A DNA stretch of 37,151 bases, taken from contig JAEULK010000058.1 of assembly GCA_016793775.1 (NCBI GenBank), forward strand, positions 1 through 37,151, in the 5' to 3' direction. Source of the DNA: Sphingopyxis sp. Lineage in GTDB: Bacteria; Pseudomonadota; Alphaproteobacteria; Sphingomonadales; Sphingomonadaceae. Numbering within the stretch: the first letter of the stretch is position 1; the number at the start of each line of letters is the position of its first letter. Made by a program: the position numbers and the translations under genes. Of this stretch, positions 16,239 through 25,708 are shown in pieces. The notes beneath the pieces are model-generated. The model did no database searches, was not told the origin of the DNA, and was given only the letters and a program-made list of their open reading frames with translations.

Positions 16239-16462
16239 CGCTCCGGCCCTACTGGATCACGGTTGAGGGCAAGCTGGGCATTGGTGTTACGGCGCAGGAC
16301 GAGCAGAAGGCGCTTGTCCTTGCTGCGCCTGCGCTTGGCGAATCCGATGTTAGATCGATCGATCCGCTTTCGAGTATGAGCGAGTTGGATCAGGGCCATG
16401 TTGTTCCGAACATGGGCAACTGGTTCAAGCGCGGCGTATGGTTCCCGCTCGGCTTCGACTAG
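16235..16462 (+). CDS. Small conserved-looking protein of unknown function (75 aa)
   Basis: The ATG at 16235 overlaps the ilvA stop by four bases, indicating translational coupling. The 75-aa product begins MTLRPYWITVEGKLGIGVTA and ends in an aromatic motif GHVVPNMGNWFKRGVWFPLG. I recall short bacterial proteins with a similar PNMG...RGxWFPLG ending but cannot name a family or function. There is no signal peptide or membrane segment. The thioesterase start follows 10 bp after the stop. Coding status is supported by tight packing and the patterned C-terminus. Confidence 0.65.
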   Translation: MTLRPYWITVEGKLGIGVTAQDEQKALVLAAPALGESDVRSIDPLSSMSELDQGHVVPNMGNWFKRGVWFPLGFD

Positions 16463-16472
16463 ACGCGACGAA

Positions 16473-16865
16473 ATGAAAGAGTTCACCCTCTCGCTCACCG
16501 CCACGCCCGAGAGCATCGACGAGCTCGGCCATGTCAACAATGCGGTGTGGGTGCAGTGGATCCAGCAGGTCGCGACGGGGCATTGGGATGCCGCAGCGCT
16601 GCAGAGCCATAAGGACGCCTATATCTGGGTCGTGGTGCGGCACGAGATCGATTATCTGCGCGCGCTGGGGCCGGGCGAGACGGTGACCGCGCGGACGTGG
16701 GTTGCCGACAAGCCGCAGGGGGCGAAGTTCGACCGGTTCATGGAGTTCACCGGCGCCGACGGACGCGTGCATGTGCGGGCGCGGACGGTGTGGGCGCTGC
16801 TCGACAAGGCGAGCGGGCGACCGCTGCGGGTGACGGATGACGTCGTCGCGCCGTTCGTCGGATGA
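16473..16865 (+). CDS. Acyl-CoA thioesterase (4HBT hot-dog fold)
   Basis: The 130-aa single hot-dog-domain protein shows DELGHVNNAVWVQWIQQ, the 4-hydroxybenzoyl-CoA-thioesterase-type active site and central helix. A conserved-looking strand RHEIDYLRALGPGETVTART follows. It should hydrolyse an acyl-CoA thioester, substrate unknown. The ATG at 16473 is chosen because MKEFTLSLTATPESIDELG is the usual opening of the fold; an upstream in-frame start at 16398 would lie within the preceding gene. The stop overlaps the GNAT start by four bases (ATGA). Confidence 0.85.
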   Translation: MKEFTLSLTATPESIDELGHVNNAVWVQWIQQVATGHWDAAALQSHKDAYIWVVVRHEIDYLRALGPGETVTARTWVADKPQGAKFDRFMEFTGADGRVHVRARTVWALLDKASGRPLRVTDDVVAPFVG

Positions 16866-17344
16866 TCATCCGCCCCGCAACCCCCGCCGACCGCGCCGCG
16901 ATCTGGGCGATCCTCGAACCCGTGATCCGGGCAGGCGAAACCTATACGCTCGATCGCGACATGGATGAGGATGCGGCGCTCGCTTACTGGTTCGGGGCAG
17001 ACAAGGCGGTGTTCGTCGCCGAGGAGGATGGCGTCGTGCTCGGCACCTATTACCTGCGCGCCAACCAGGCGGGGGGCGGCGCGCATGTCGCGAACTGCGG
17101 CTATATGACCGGTGCCGCGGCGACCGGGCGCGGGGTGGCGCGGGCGATGGCGCTGCACAGCTTCGACGCGGCGAAAGCGCGGGGCTTTCGTGCGATGCAA
17201 TTCAACTTCGTGGTGGCGAGCAACACCCGCGCGGTCGGGCTGTGGCAGTCGCTGGGGTTCGAGACCGTCGGGCGGCTGCCGGGGGCGTTCGCGCATCCGG
17301 TGCTGGGGTTCGTCGATGCGCTGGTGATGTTTCGGGCGCTTTGA
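16862..17344 (+). CDS. GNAT-family N-acetyltransferase
   Basis: The 160-aa GNAT fold starts MIIRPATPADRAAIWAILEP. Acetyl-CoA-binding motif A is read in AATGRGVARAMALHSFDAAK (Q/R-x-x-G-x-G/A type), followed by NTRAVGLWQSLGFETVGRLP, the common GNAT motif B region. The acceptor is unknown; the length and GAFAHPVLGFVDALVM ending resemble PhnO/YhhY-like small-molecule acetyltransferases. It is coupled by a four-base overlap to the thioesterase and ends two bases before the convergent MarR gene stop. Confidence 0.87.
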   Translation: MIIRPATPADRAAIWAILEPVIRAGETYTLDRDMDEDAALAYWFGADKAVFVAEEDGVVLGTYYLRANQAGGGAHVANCGYMTGAAATGRGVARAMALHSFDAAKARGFRAMQFNFVVASNTRAVGLWQSLGFETVGRLPGAFAHPVLGFVDALVMFRAL

Positions 17345-17345
17345 C

Positions 17346-17813
17346 CTAGTTGCGGGCGCGCTCGCGCAGGGGGCGGTCTTCGAGCGCGCGCAGCGTTTTC
17401 AACAGCACGGCGTGCGTATCGCCGGTCTCTACGAAGAGACGTTCGTAAACGTTCGAAATTCCGGCGGTGTAGCTGTCTAGCAGCGCCATTTGCACCGCCC
17501 CCTTTTCGGTCAGGCGGAACAGCTTGCGCCGCGCGTCGGCGGGGTCGGCGTGCTGGGTGACGAGGCCGAGGCGCAGCAGCGCGGGGCTTTTCTGGACCAC
17601 CAGCTGGTGCGACTGGCCGAGCGTGCGGGCAAGCTCGGCGGCGGACGCCTCGCCCGCCTGGCGCAAGGCGGTGAGCAAGGAGCAGGAGCGGACCGGGATG
17701 ACGATGCCGGCGTCGGCGAACAGCTCGCGCGTCTGCTCCTCGATCCGCGTGCTCAGCGCTTCGCTGAGGCGCCCGAGGAAGCTGATGTCGTCCAGTTCAG
17801 TCGAGGCGGGCAT
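17346..17813 (-). CDS. MarR-family transcriptional regulator
   Basis: The 155-aa winged-helix protein shows SLLTALRQAGEASAAELART as helix 1/2 of the DNA-binding domain, recognition helix QSHQLVVQKSPALLRLGLVT and wing ADPADARRKLFRLTEKG. Terminal helices would form the dimer interface. It is likely a repressor responding to a small ligand. Its start overlaps the end of the S41 peptidase gene by 17 bases, so both are in one operon. The 38-bp perfect palindrome in front of that operon is the obvious candidate operator (inference). Confidence 0.87.
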   Translation of the reverse strand: MPASTELDDISFLGRLSEALSTRIEEQTRELFADAGIVIPVRSCSLLTALRQAGEASAAELARTLGQSHQLVVQKSPALLRLGLVTQHADPADARRKLFRLTEKGAVQMALLDSYTAGISNVYERLFVETGDTHAVLLKTLRALEDRPLRERARN

Positions 17814-19110
17814 AATCTTGGGTCGTTCCGTCGCGGTTGAGGCGGGTGAGCGCGACGACCTTGCCGCCTTTGCGCGCGATGCGAAAGCGGAAGTCGCGCA
17901 CGCCCTCGATGGCGAGGAGGTCGCCGCCGAGCGGTTCGAGCGTCAGGCGGAGGCGCTCGCGCCAGGTGTAGAGCAATTTGCCTTGGGCGAGGTCGATGCG
18001 GCGGCCTTCGTAGCGGCCGGCGATGGCCTTGAGCGCGGCGGGGGTCGGTTGCGGACGCGGGGCGAGCATGGGGGCGAACCAGTCGGCGTCGGCCTGCTTT
18101 GCAGGGTCGGCCCTGGCGAGGTCGGCGAGCGCAAGGCGATGCGCCGCGACGAGCGCGTCGGCGGAGGCGACCTGATGGTCGGGAGTCACGCCCTGCCCCT
18201 CGAAATCGCCGCGATCGACGGGGTCGCGGATCTGGCCGATCGGGACCTGGAGGAAGAAGTCGGTGCCGACGGGCTTGCGGTCCACCGGGTGCGCGCCGCC
18301 CGCGGTGCGCTCGCCGACGAGCGTCGCGCGGCCAAGCTTTTTCAGCGTGTAGGCGAACCATTCGGCCGCCGAGAAGCTGGTCGAGCCGGTGAGGACATAG
18401 ACGGGCTTGCCGGTCAGGCGCTTGGCGGGGAGCGCGGGGAGGACCCACTGGCCGCGTTCGACGCGGCGGCCGTCGAGGGTGTAGTAATAATCGAACAGCT
18501 CCTGATCCTTGTCGCCGGGGAAGAGCTGGCTCGCCAGCAGCTGCGCCATTTCGAGGTGGCCGCCGTTGTTGTAGCGCAGGTCGTAGATCACCGCGTCGCC
18601 ATTCTCGACGAAGCGCATCGCGGCGGCGGCGGCGTCGTAACCGAGTTCGGGGTCGGCGAAGTGCGACAGGTCGACATAGGCGATATTGCCGTCGAGATAG
18701 CGCAGGCCGGTGAAGCCGAAATTGCTGCGCGCCTCGTCGCGGCGATCCTGTTCACGCAGCTCGGCAGCGCGGGCGGGGTCCTGCTGGGCGGCATAGTCGG
18801 CGACCCAGTCGGGATCGACGCCGACCGAAAAATGCAGGTCGTTGCTGGCGGCGATCAGATCGTCGGTGAGTTCGTTCGCGAGGGTGCGGCGATCGGGCGC
18901 GGCGTCGTAATCGCCGGCGTCGAGGTGGCGGCGCAAGGTCGCGGCGATGGTCTTGGCCTTGTCGGGAAAGACATAATTGGCCTCGAGCGCCTGGCCGAGC
19001 TGTTCGACGACGGCGCGCTTGTCGGCGGGGGTGAGCGGGGTCTCGCTCGCGGCGGCGGGGAATGCCAGCCACGCGGCGGCAGTGGTGAGCAGGAGGGGCC
19101 AGCGGGTCAT
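17797..19110 (-). CDS. Exported S41-family peptidase
   Basis: The 437-aa protein opens with a signal peptide (MTRWPLLLTTAAAWLAFPAAA). An N-terminal helical domain of the S41 type follows (ADKRAVVEQLGQALEANYVF). The protease core contains YDLRYNNGGHLEMAQLLAS and the nucleophile region TGSTSFSAAEWFAYTL, where S247 is the likely catalytic serine. It resembles the interphotoreceptor retinoid-binding/tricorn-like branch rather than PDZ-containing CtpA. The C-terminal 100 residues form an extra domain. The role is probably periplasmic peptide degradation. ATG 19110 is chosen because of the GGAGTTCTT ribosome binding site and the signal peptide; the open frame upstream runs through the palindrome. 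Confidence 0.85.
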   Translation of the reverse strand: MTRWPLLLTTAAAWLAFPAAASETPLTPADKRAVVEQLGQALEANYVFPDKAKTIAATLRRHLDAGDYDAAPDRRTLANELTDDLIAASNDLHFSVGVDPDWVADYAAQQDPARAAELREQDRRDEARSNFGFTGLRYLDGNIAYVDLSHFADPELGYDAAAAAMRFVENGDAVIYDLRYNNGGHLEMAQLLASQLFPGDKDQELFDYYYTLDGRRVERGQWVLPALPAKRLTGKPVYVLTGSTSFSAAEWFAYTLKKLGRATLVGERTAGGAHPVDRKPVGTDFFLQVPIGQIRDPVDRGDFEGQGVTPDHQVASADALVAAHRLALADLARADPAKQADADWFAPMLAPRPQPTPAALKAIAGRYEGRRIDLAQGKLLYTWRERLRLTLEPLGGDLLAIEGVRDFRFRIARKGGKVVALTRLNRDGTTQDYARLD

Positions 19111-19127
19111 AAGAAGAACTCCGAATC

Positions 19128-19165
19128 GATCTATACAATATATTGCGCAATATATTGTATAGATC
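19128..19165. promoter_or_regulatory. 38-bp perfect palindrome, candidate MarR operator
   Basis: Positions 19128-19165 equal their own reverse complement across all 38 bases. Inside are two copies of CAATATATTG (19136-19145 and 19148-19157), each itself a 10-bp palindrome, separated by CG. The centres are therefore 12 bp apart, fitting two adjacent dimer sites. The block is strikingly AT-rich for this genome. It ends 17 bp before the S41 start codon, next to its ribosome binding site, and 95 bp before the divergent VOC gene. Occupancy by the operon's own MarR protein is inferred. Confidence 0.75.
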
Positions 19166-19260
19166 AGCGAGGCAAGAGCGTGGGTGGCGGCGCGGAACGA
19201 TTTTCGGCGGGTGCAGGTTTCCGAAACCGCGGCAGGCCGACGCGAAGAGGAGCGAAACGC

Positions 19261-19689
19261 ATGGAAACGCAATTGTTGCATCGCGGTCGGTTGATCGACC
19301 ATATCCAGCTGACGGTCGCCGATCTGAAGGCGAGCCCGCGCCTTTTACGAAGCGATCTTCAACGTGCTGGGCATGCCGATCGGCGGCGAGGCGGAGGATT
19401 ATTTCTGGATCGACGAATTGGTCGTGTCGTCGAAGGACGGCCAGGCGGCGACCGGCGAGCTGACCGGGCGGACCATCTGGCGTTTCAGGCGGCGGACCGC
19501 GTGATGGTCGATGGATTTTACAAGGCGGGGCTGGCGGCGGGCGGCACCGATCATGGCGCGCCGGGCGAGCGGCCCTATCATCCCGGCTATTATGCGGCCT
19601 TCCTGCTCGACCCCGACGGGAACAATATCGAGGCGGTCTATCATGGCGCGCACCAGCGGAGCGCGCCGTCGGTCGAGATCAAATTTTAG
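19261..19689 (+). pseudogene. VOC/glyoxalase-fold gene with two compensating frameshifts
   Basis: The reading frame from ATG 19261 (AGAGGAG upstream) is open for 142 codons and starts LIDHIQLTVADLKAS like a VOC protein. It ends with a clear VOC C-terminus (AAFLLDPDGNNIEAVYHG). Between them the family sequence is in another frame: AFYEAIFNVLGMPIGGEAED and DELVVSSKDGQAATGELTGR. An extra C at 19335-19337 shifts the frame, and a missing C at 19474-19475 restores it, scrambling about 46 residues. Either the copy is non-functional or the sequence has two indel errors. The repaired product would be a small metal-dependent lyase- or dioxygenase-like protein of unknown substrate, divergent from the S41-MarR operon. 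Confidence 0.8.
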
Positions 19690-19699
19690 GCGCCGCCGC

Positions 19700-21853
19700 T
19701 CAGTCGGCGGCGGGGCGCGTCCAGCCTTGCTTGTACTTCTCGAACCAGGCGATGATCGCCGACGCCTTGGCCGCCGATTGCGAGGGGCGCGCGGCGATGC
19801 TGCCGTGACCGGCGCCGGGGACGGTGATCAATGCGGTGGGGACGCCGCGGAGGCGGAGCGCGGTATAATATTGCTCGGACTCGCTGACCGGGGTGCGATA
19901 ATCTTCGGCACCGACGATCACCATCGTGGGGGTCTCGACCTGGCCGACGAGCGACAGCGGTGAGCGCGACCAGAAGAGTTCGGGTTTTTCCCACGGCATC
20001 GCGCCGAGCCAGTAGCGGCCGAAGAAGGCGGGGCCGTCGGCGGTGAGCGCCTGCGTGGTCCAGTTGATCACCGGTTTTTGCGCGACCGCGGCCTTGAAGC
20101 GGTTGGTCTTGCCGACGATCCAGCTGGTGAGCACGCCGCCGCCCGATCCGCCGGTGACGAAGAGCGCGTCGGGATCGGCGATGCCGAGCGCGATGGCGCG
20201 GTCGACGATGCTGATGAGGTCGAAATAGTCATTGCCCGGATAGGCCTTGTCGATCTCGTTCGCGAAGGCCGCGCCATAGCTGGTCGAGCCGCGCGGGTTC
20301 GCCGAGAGCACGGCGTAACCCGCGGCGGCGTAGAGCTGGTTGTCGGTCGCGAAATGCGGTCCGTAGGCGGCGAAAGGGCCGCCGTGGATTTCGAGGATCA
20401 GCGGGACCCTGGTGCCTTCGACATAGCCGGGGGGCAGGGTCAGCCACCCTTCGATCTCTTTGCCGTCGTGGCTTGACGGGGCGGTGATCTTGCGGACTTC
20501 GCCGAACGCCTTGGCCTCGCGCAAACTGCGGTTGAGGTCGGTCAGCATGCGTGTCTTGCCGCCGCTCGTCAGCTGGACCTCGGCGGGGCGCGTCGCGGTG
20601 CCCCCGGTAAAGGCGATGGCGCCCGCGTTCGAGACCGAGAAGCTGCCGCCGGTATAGGGACGGTCGAGCCCGCCGCCCGACAGGCCTTTTGCGACGTCGC
20701 GCACCGATCCGTCGAGGCCGATGCGCGCGACCCTGGTTTCGCCATGGTCGTCATATTGGGCGTAGAGCGCGGTGCCGCCGCTGTCCCACAGGATCGTGTC
20801 GGCGCTATGGTCCCAATTGGCGGTGAGGCTGCGGCGGCCCATGCCGTCGCGGTTCATCACATAGATTTGCACATTTTCATAAGCGCGCAGATTGTCGTCG
20901 AAGCCCAGCCAGGCGATCTTGCTGCCGTCGGGAGAAGCGACCGGGCTGGCGTCGGGGCCGTTGCGGTCGGTGAGCCGGACCACGCCGCCACTCGCGACGT
21001 CGAGCGCATAGATTTCGCTTTCGAGCGGGTCATTCTCCCAGTCGGGCTTGCGGTTGGCGCCGAAATAGAGCGTCTTGCCGTCGCGCGACCAACTCAGGGG
21101 GCCGCCGTCGTGATAGGGGCCGAAGCTGAGCTGGCGCGGCGAACCGCCGGTCGCCGGTACGATAAAGATTTTCTCATAGCCGGGCTCGATATAGCCCTCG
21201 CCGTCGGCGCGGTAGGTGAGCAGGTCGCGAACCTCCAGCGGTTCGGCCCATTTGGCGCCCTCGGGCTTGTTCGCGGGGGCCTTGCCGAATTTGGGACCGT
21301 CGTCCTTGACGAGCATCGTGTAGGCGATCGTCTTGCCGTCGGGCGACCAGGCGAGGCTCGACGGGCTGGTCGGCAGGCCGGTAAGCCGCACCCGCTCGCC
21401 GCCGTCCATCCAGCGCACCCAGAGCTGCGCGCTGCCTCCCTCGGTCGAGGCATAGGCAAGCCGCTTGCCATCGGGCGACCAGCGCGGCGCGAAGGCGGCG
21501 CCATCGGTGCCGGCGATCGCGACCTCGTCGCCGGTCGCGGTGTCGATCTGCCAGATCGCGTTGACCGCGCGATCGGCCATGATGTCGTTGGCGCGGCGGA
21601 CATAGGCGATGCGGCGGCCATCGGGGCTGATTTGCGGATCGGAAGCGATCGCGAGGTCGAACAGATCCTCTCCGGTGAAGCGGCGCTGCGGGCCGGTGCG
21701 CGCGCTGCCGCTGGCCGACGCCGACATCGCGGGTTGGGCAGGCTGGGCGGCGGGGGCGGTTTCGGAAGGAGCGGGCGGGGGCGTGTCCTGCGCGGCGGCG
21801 AGTGGCGCGGCGAAGGCGAGCAGGCTCGCACCGAAATAGGCCAGTTTGTGCAT
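19700..21853 (-). CDS. Exported S9-family prolyl oligopeptidase-like serine peptidase
   Basis: The 717-aa protein begins with a signal peptide (MHKLAYFGASLLAFAAPLAAA) and a Pro/Ala-rich linker. A WD40-like beta-propeller (TolB/DPP-type repeats such as SPDGRRIAYVRR and SPDGKRLAYAST) extends to about residue 440, followed by an alpha/beta-hydrolase domain. The catalytic triad is read as S570 in TGGSGGG, D651 in GAEDYRTP and H683 in GAGHGS. It should cleave short peptides or acyl-peptides in the periplasm. It stands alone; the convergent VOC gene ends 10 bases away. Confidence 0.9.
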   Translation of the reverse strand: MHKLAYFGASLLAFAAPLAAAQDTPPPAPSETAPAAQPAQPAMSASASGSARTGPQRRFTGEDLFDLAIASDPQISPDGRRIAYVRRANDIMADRAVNAIWQIDTATGDEVAIAGTDGAAFAPRWSPDGKRLAYASTEGGSAQLWVRWMDGGERVRLTGLPTSPSSLAWSPDGKTIAYTMLVKDDGPKFGKAPANKPEGAKWAEPLEVRDLLTYRADGEGYIEPGYEKIFIVPATGGSPRQLSFGPYHDGGPLSWSRDGKTLYFGANRKPDWENDPLESEIYALDVASGGVVRLTDRNGPDASPVASPDGSKIAWLGFDDNLRAYENVQIYVMNRDGMGRRSLTANWDHSADTILWDSGGTALYAQYDDHGETRVARIGLDGSVRDVAKGLSGGGLDRPYTGGSFSVSNAGAIAFTGGTATRPAEVQLTSGGKTRMLTDLNRSLREAKAFGEVRKITAPSSHDGKEIEGWLTLPPGYVEGTRVPLILEIHGGPFAAYGPHFATDNQLYAAAGYAVLSANPRGSTSYGAAFANEIDKAYPGNDYFDLISIVDRAIALGIADPDALFVTGGSGGGVLTSWIVGKTNRFKAAVAQKPVINWTTQALTADGPAFFGRYWLGAMPWEKPELFWSRSPLSLVGQVETPTMVIVGAEDYRTPVSESEQYYTALRLRGVPTALITVPGAGHGSIAARPSQSAAKASAIIAWFEKYKQGWTRPAAD

Positions 21854-21945
21854 GATATCGTGCCCCTTTTTGCTGGTGGCGAGGGTCTGTACCTTTCGCG
21901 CTGGCTGGTCAACCGCCCGGCGGGACCCGTGCCGTCGTGACGCAA

Positions 21946-23625
<1,680 letters not shown>

Positions 23626-23699
23626 AAGCGGACGATCCGTTCGGCTTTGGGCGCAAGAAACGGGGCGCCGATGGGGGTGGGGCGCGGCATAGCGCGGAC

Positions 23700-24494
23700 A
23701 TGACCAGCGAGACAATGCCCGCAGGGACCGTGCCCGCAGGGACCGTGCCCGCAGGGACCGTGCCCGCAGAGCCAACGACCGTGTTGGCACACATCGACGC
23801 CCGCCTCGCCGCGATCGATTGGCCGGCGCTTTATGCCGCGCTCGATGCCGAGGGGTGGGCGGTGGTGCCGGGGCTGCTCGACGCGGCCGCCTGCGACGCG
23901 ATGGCGGCGCGGTACGACGCGCCCGAGGGGTTTCGCAGCCATGTGCAGATGGCGCGGCACGGGTTCGGGCGGGGGGAATATCGCTATTTCGCTTATCCCT
24001 TGCCGCCGCTGGTCGCGGGGCTGCGGACGGCGCTCTATGCGCGGCTGGCGCCCATCGCCAACCGTTGGCACGAGCGGATGGGGATGGCGGTACGCTTTCC
24101 CGAAAGCCATGCCGACTTCCGGGCGCGCTGCCACGCGGCGGGGCAGGCGCGGCCGACGCCGCTGCTGCTGTCCTATGGTGCGGGCGACTATAATTGCCTG
24201 CACCAGGACCTGTACGGCGCGCATGTGTTTCCGTTGCAACTGGCGGTGCTGCTGTCGGCGCCGGGGACCGATTTTACGGGCGGCGAGTTCGTGCTGACCG
24301 AGCAAAGGCCGCGGATGCAGTCGCGCGCCGCCGTCGTGCCGCTGGGCAAGGGCGATGCGGTGATCTTTGCGGTCAATGCGCGGCCGGTGACGGGCGCGCG
24401 CGGCGATTACCGCGTGGCGATGCGGCACGGCGTGAGCGCGGTGCGCGAGGGGCGGCGGCGGGTGCTGGGGGTGATCTTTCACGATGCGGGGTGA
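23700..24494 (+). CDS. 2-oxoglutarate-Fe(II) oxygenase (DUF2086-like)
   Basis: The 264-aa protein has the iron facial triad H168 and D170 (NCLHQDLYG) and H243 (AMRHGVSAV), with a 2-oxoglutarate-binding arginine in GRRR (251-254). AVLLSAPGTDFTGGEFVLTE is the double-stranded beta-helix strand typical of oxygenase-superfamily hydroxylases. The target (protein side chain or small molecule) is unknown. Residues 7-23 are a repetitive GTVPA stretch encoded by a 15-bp tandem repeat, and the conserved fold begins only around residue 40. The start is probably ATG 23700; an ATG at 23715 inside the frame is also possible. Confidence 0.85.
   Translation: MTSETMPAGTVPAGTVPAGTVPAEPTTVLAHIDARLAAIDWPALYAALDAEGWAVVPGLLDAAACDAMAARYDAPEGFRSHVQMARHGFGRGEYRYFAYPLPPLVAGLRTALYARLAPIANRWHERMGMAVRFPESHADFRARCHAAGQARPTPLLLSYGAGDYNCLHQDLYGAHVFPLQLAVLLSAPGTDFTGGEFVLTEQRPRMQSRAAVVPLGKGDAVIFAVNARPVTGARGDYRVAMRHGVSAVREGRRRVLGVIFHDAG
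23716..23770 (+). repeat. 15-bp tandem repeat encoding GTVPA in the oxygenase N-terminus
   Basis: The unit TGCCCGCAGGGACCG is present at 23716-23730, 23731-23745 and 23746-23760, plus ten bases of a fourth copy (one changed). The unit is a multiple of three, so copy-number changes keep the frame and alter only the unstructured N-terminal tail. It may vary between strains. Confidence 0.85.
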
Positions 24495-24567
24495 GAGGCG
24501 CCCCACGTCCTGTCACATCGCGGCAATCCTGGCGCCATAGCTTTCGGGCGATTGCAGGAGCCCGATC

Positions 24568-25479
24568 ATGGACGACGGCCTTTCCGACCTCGACCGCATA
24601 AAGGACGAAATCGCCGACAGCTTCGACGAGGAGCTGGAGATGGAGGTGGACGAGAGCCGGCTCGAGGCCCTGCTTGCCGACCTTTCCGATCACCCGGATC
24701 GCGAGGCGCTCGACCGGCGCATCTATTTCCGCGAGCTGTTCCGCCTGCAGCACGAGCTGGTGGTGCTGCGGGACTGGGTCCAGCGCAGCGGGCTGAAGGT
24801 CGCGGTGCTGTTCGAGGGGCGCGATTCGGCGGGCAAGGGCGGGGCGATCAAACGGATCAACCAGCGGCTCAATCCGCGTGTGTGCCGCGTCGTCGCGCTG
24901 CCCGCGCCGAGCGAGCGCGAGCGCAGCCAATGGTATTTTCAGCGCTATGTCGCGCATCTGCCCACGGCGGGCGAGATCGTCCTGTTCGACCGCAGCTGGT
25001 ACAACCGCGCCGGGGTCGAGCGCGTGATGGGATTCTGCACCGCCGACGAGTGCGAGGAATTCTACCGCTCGGTGCCCGAGTTCGAGCGCATGCTGGTGCG
25101 ATCGGGGATCATCCTGCTGAAATACTGGTTTTCGATCACCGACGACGAGCAGCAGTTCCGGTTCCAGATGCGGATTCACGACCCGCTGAAACAATGGAAA
25201 TTGTCGCCGATGGACGTCGAATCGCGCCGCCGCTGGGAGGATTATACGCGCGCCAAGGAGATCATGCTGGAGCGCACGCATATCGCCGAGGCGCCCTGGT
25301 GGCTGGTCGAGGCGGTCGACAAGAAAAAGGCGCGGCTGAACTGCATCGCGCATCTGCTGGAACAGATCCCGTATCAGGAGGTGGAAAAGCCCGAGGTGGT
25401 GCTGCCCGAACGGGTGCGGCACGACGATTATGCGCGCCGCGAGATCCCGCCGGAGATGTATGTGCCGGAGCGGTATTGA
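24568..25479 (+). CDS. ppk2: Polyphosphate kinase 2 (PPK2 family)
   Basis: The 303-aa protein is a single-domain PPK2. Walker A is GRDSAGKG (84-91) in AVLFEGRDSAGKGGAIKRIN. Walker B is FDRSWYNRAGVERVMGF (from 140), with D141 as a metal ligand, and the lid/substrate part is RIHDPLKQWKLSPMD. It transfers phosphate between polyphosphate and nucleoside di- or triphosphates in the cytoplasm. The N-terminal 50 residues are acidic and variable. The ATG at 24568 follows AGGAG at good spacing. No EcfG-type promoter is seen in the 73-bp upstream gap. Confidence 0.92.
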   Translation: MDDGLSDLDRIKDEIADSFDEELEMEVDESRLEALLADLSDHPDREALDRRIYFRELFRLQHELVVLRDWVQRSGLKVAVLFEGRDSAGKGGAIKRINQRLNPRVCRVVALPAPSERERSQWYFQRYVAHLPTAGEIVLFDRSWYNRAGVERVMGFCTADECEEFYRSVPEFERMLVRSGIILLKYWFSITDDEQQFRFQMRIHDPLKQWKLSPMDVESRRRWEDYTRAKEIMLERTHIAEAPWWLVEAVDKKKARLNCIAHLLEQIPYQEVEKPEVVLPERVRHDDYARREIPPEMYVPERY

Positions 25480-25708
25480 GGGGCGTATTGGCGCGGCGAG
25501 GGATAGCCAGCGATATCCGGCGCCATAGCGCGGGCCGATGACGCCGCCGGATTTCATGGCCAAATCGCGCAACGTCGAGTTGCAGGTGTACACGGCATTC
25601 CAAAGCAATATGGGGATATAAGAACCAAGCTGGCGGGATTGCCTTGTTCTCTATTTGATCCCCTGCTAGACGTTGTAAGCTGCGATTTTTCATGCTTGAG
25701 GCTATGCC
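25480..25708. other. Boundary between PPK2 and restriction-modification module
   Basis: This 229-bp gap changes from GC-rich to clearly AT-richer sequence near 25565. A weak promoter-like pair, TTGTTC (25644-25649) and TAGACG (25667-25672) with 17-bp spacing, may serve the methyltransferase gene. A seven-codon mini-ORF (ATG 25692 to TGA 25712, MLEAMP) ends over the methyltransferase GTG. A 27-codon open frame (25538-25621) has no support as a gene. Confidence 0.4.

Noticed and set aside
17441-17454. GTTCGTAAACGTTC resembling a LexA box
   Set aside because: The spacing is six, not seven, and it lies inside the MarR coding region near its 3' end.
25538-25621. 27-codon open frame in front of the restriction-modification module
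   Set aside because: No ribosome binding site or recognisable product; possibly chance or a fragment left by the insertion.
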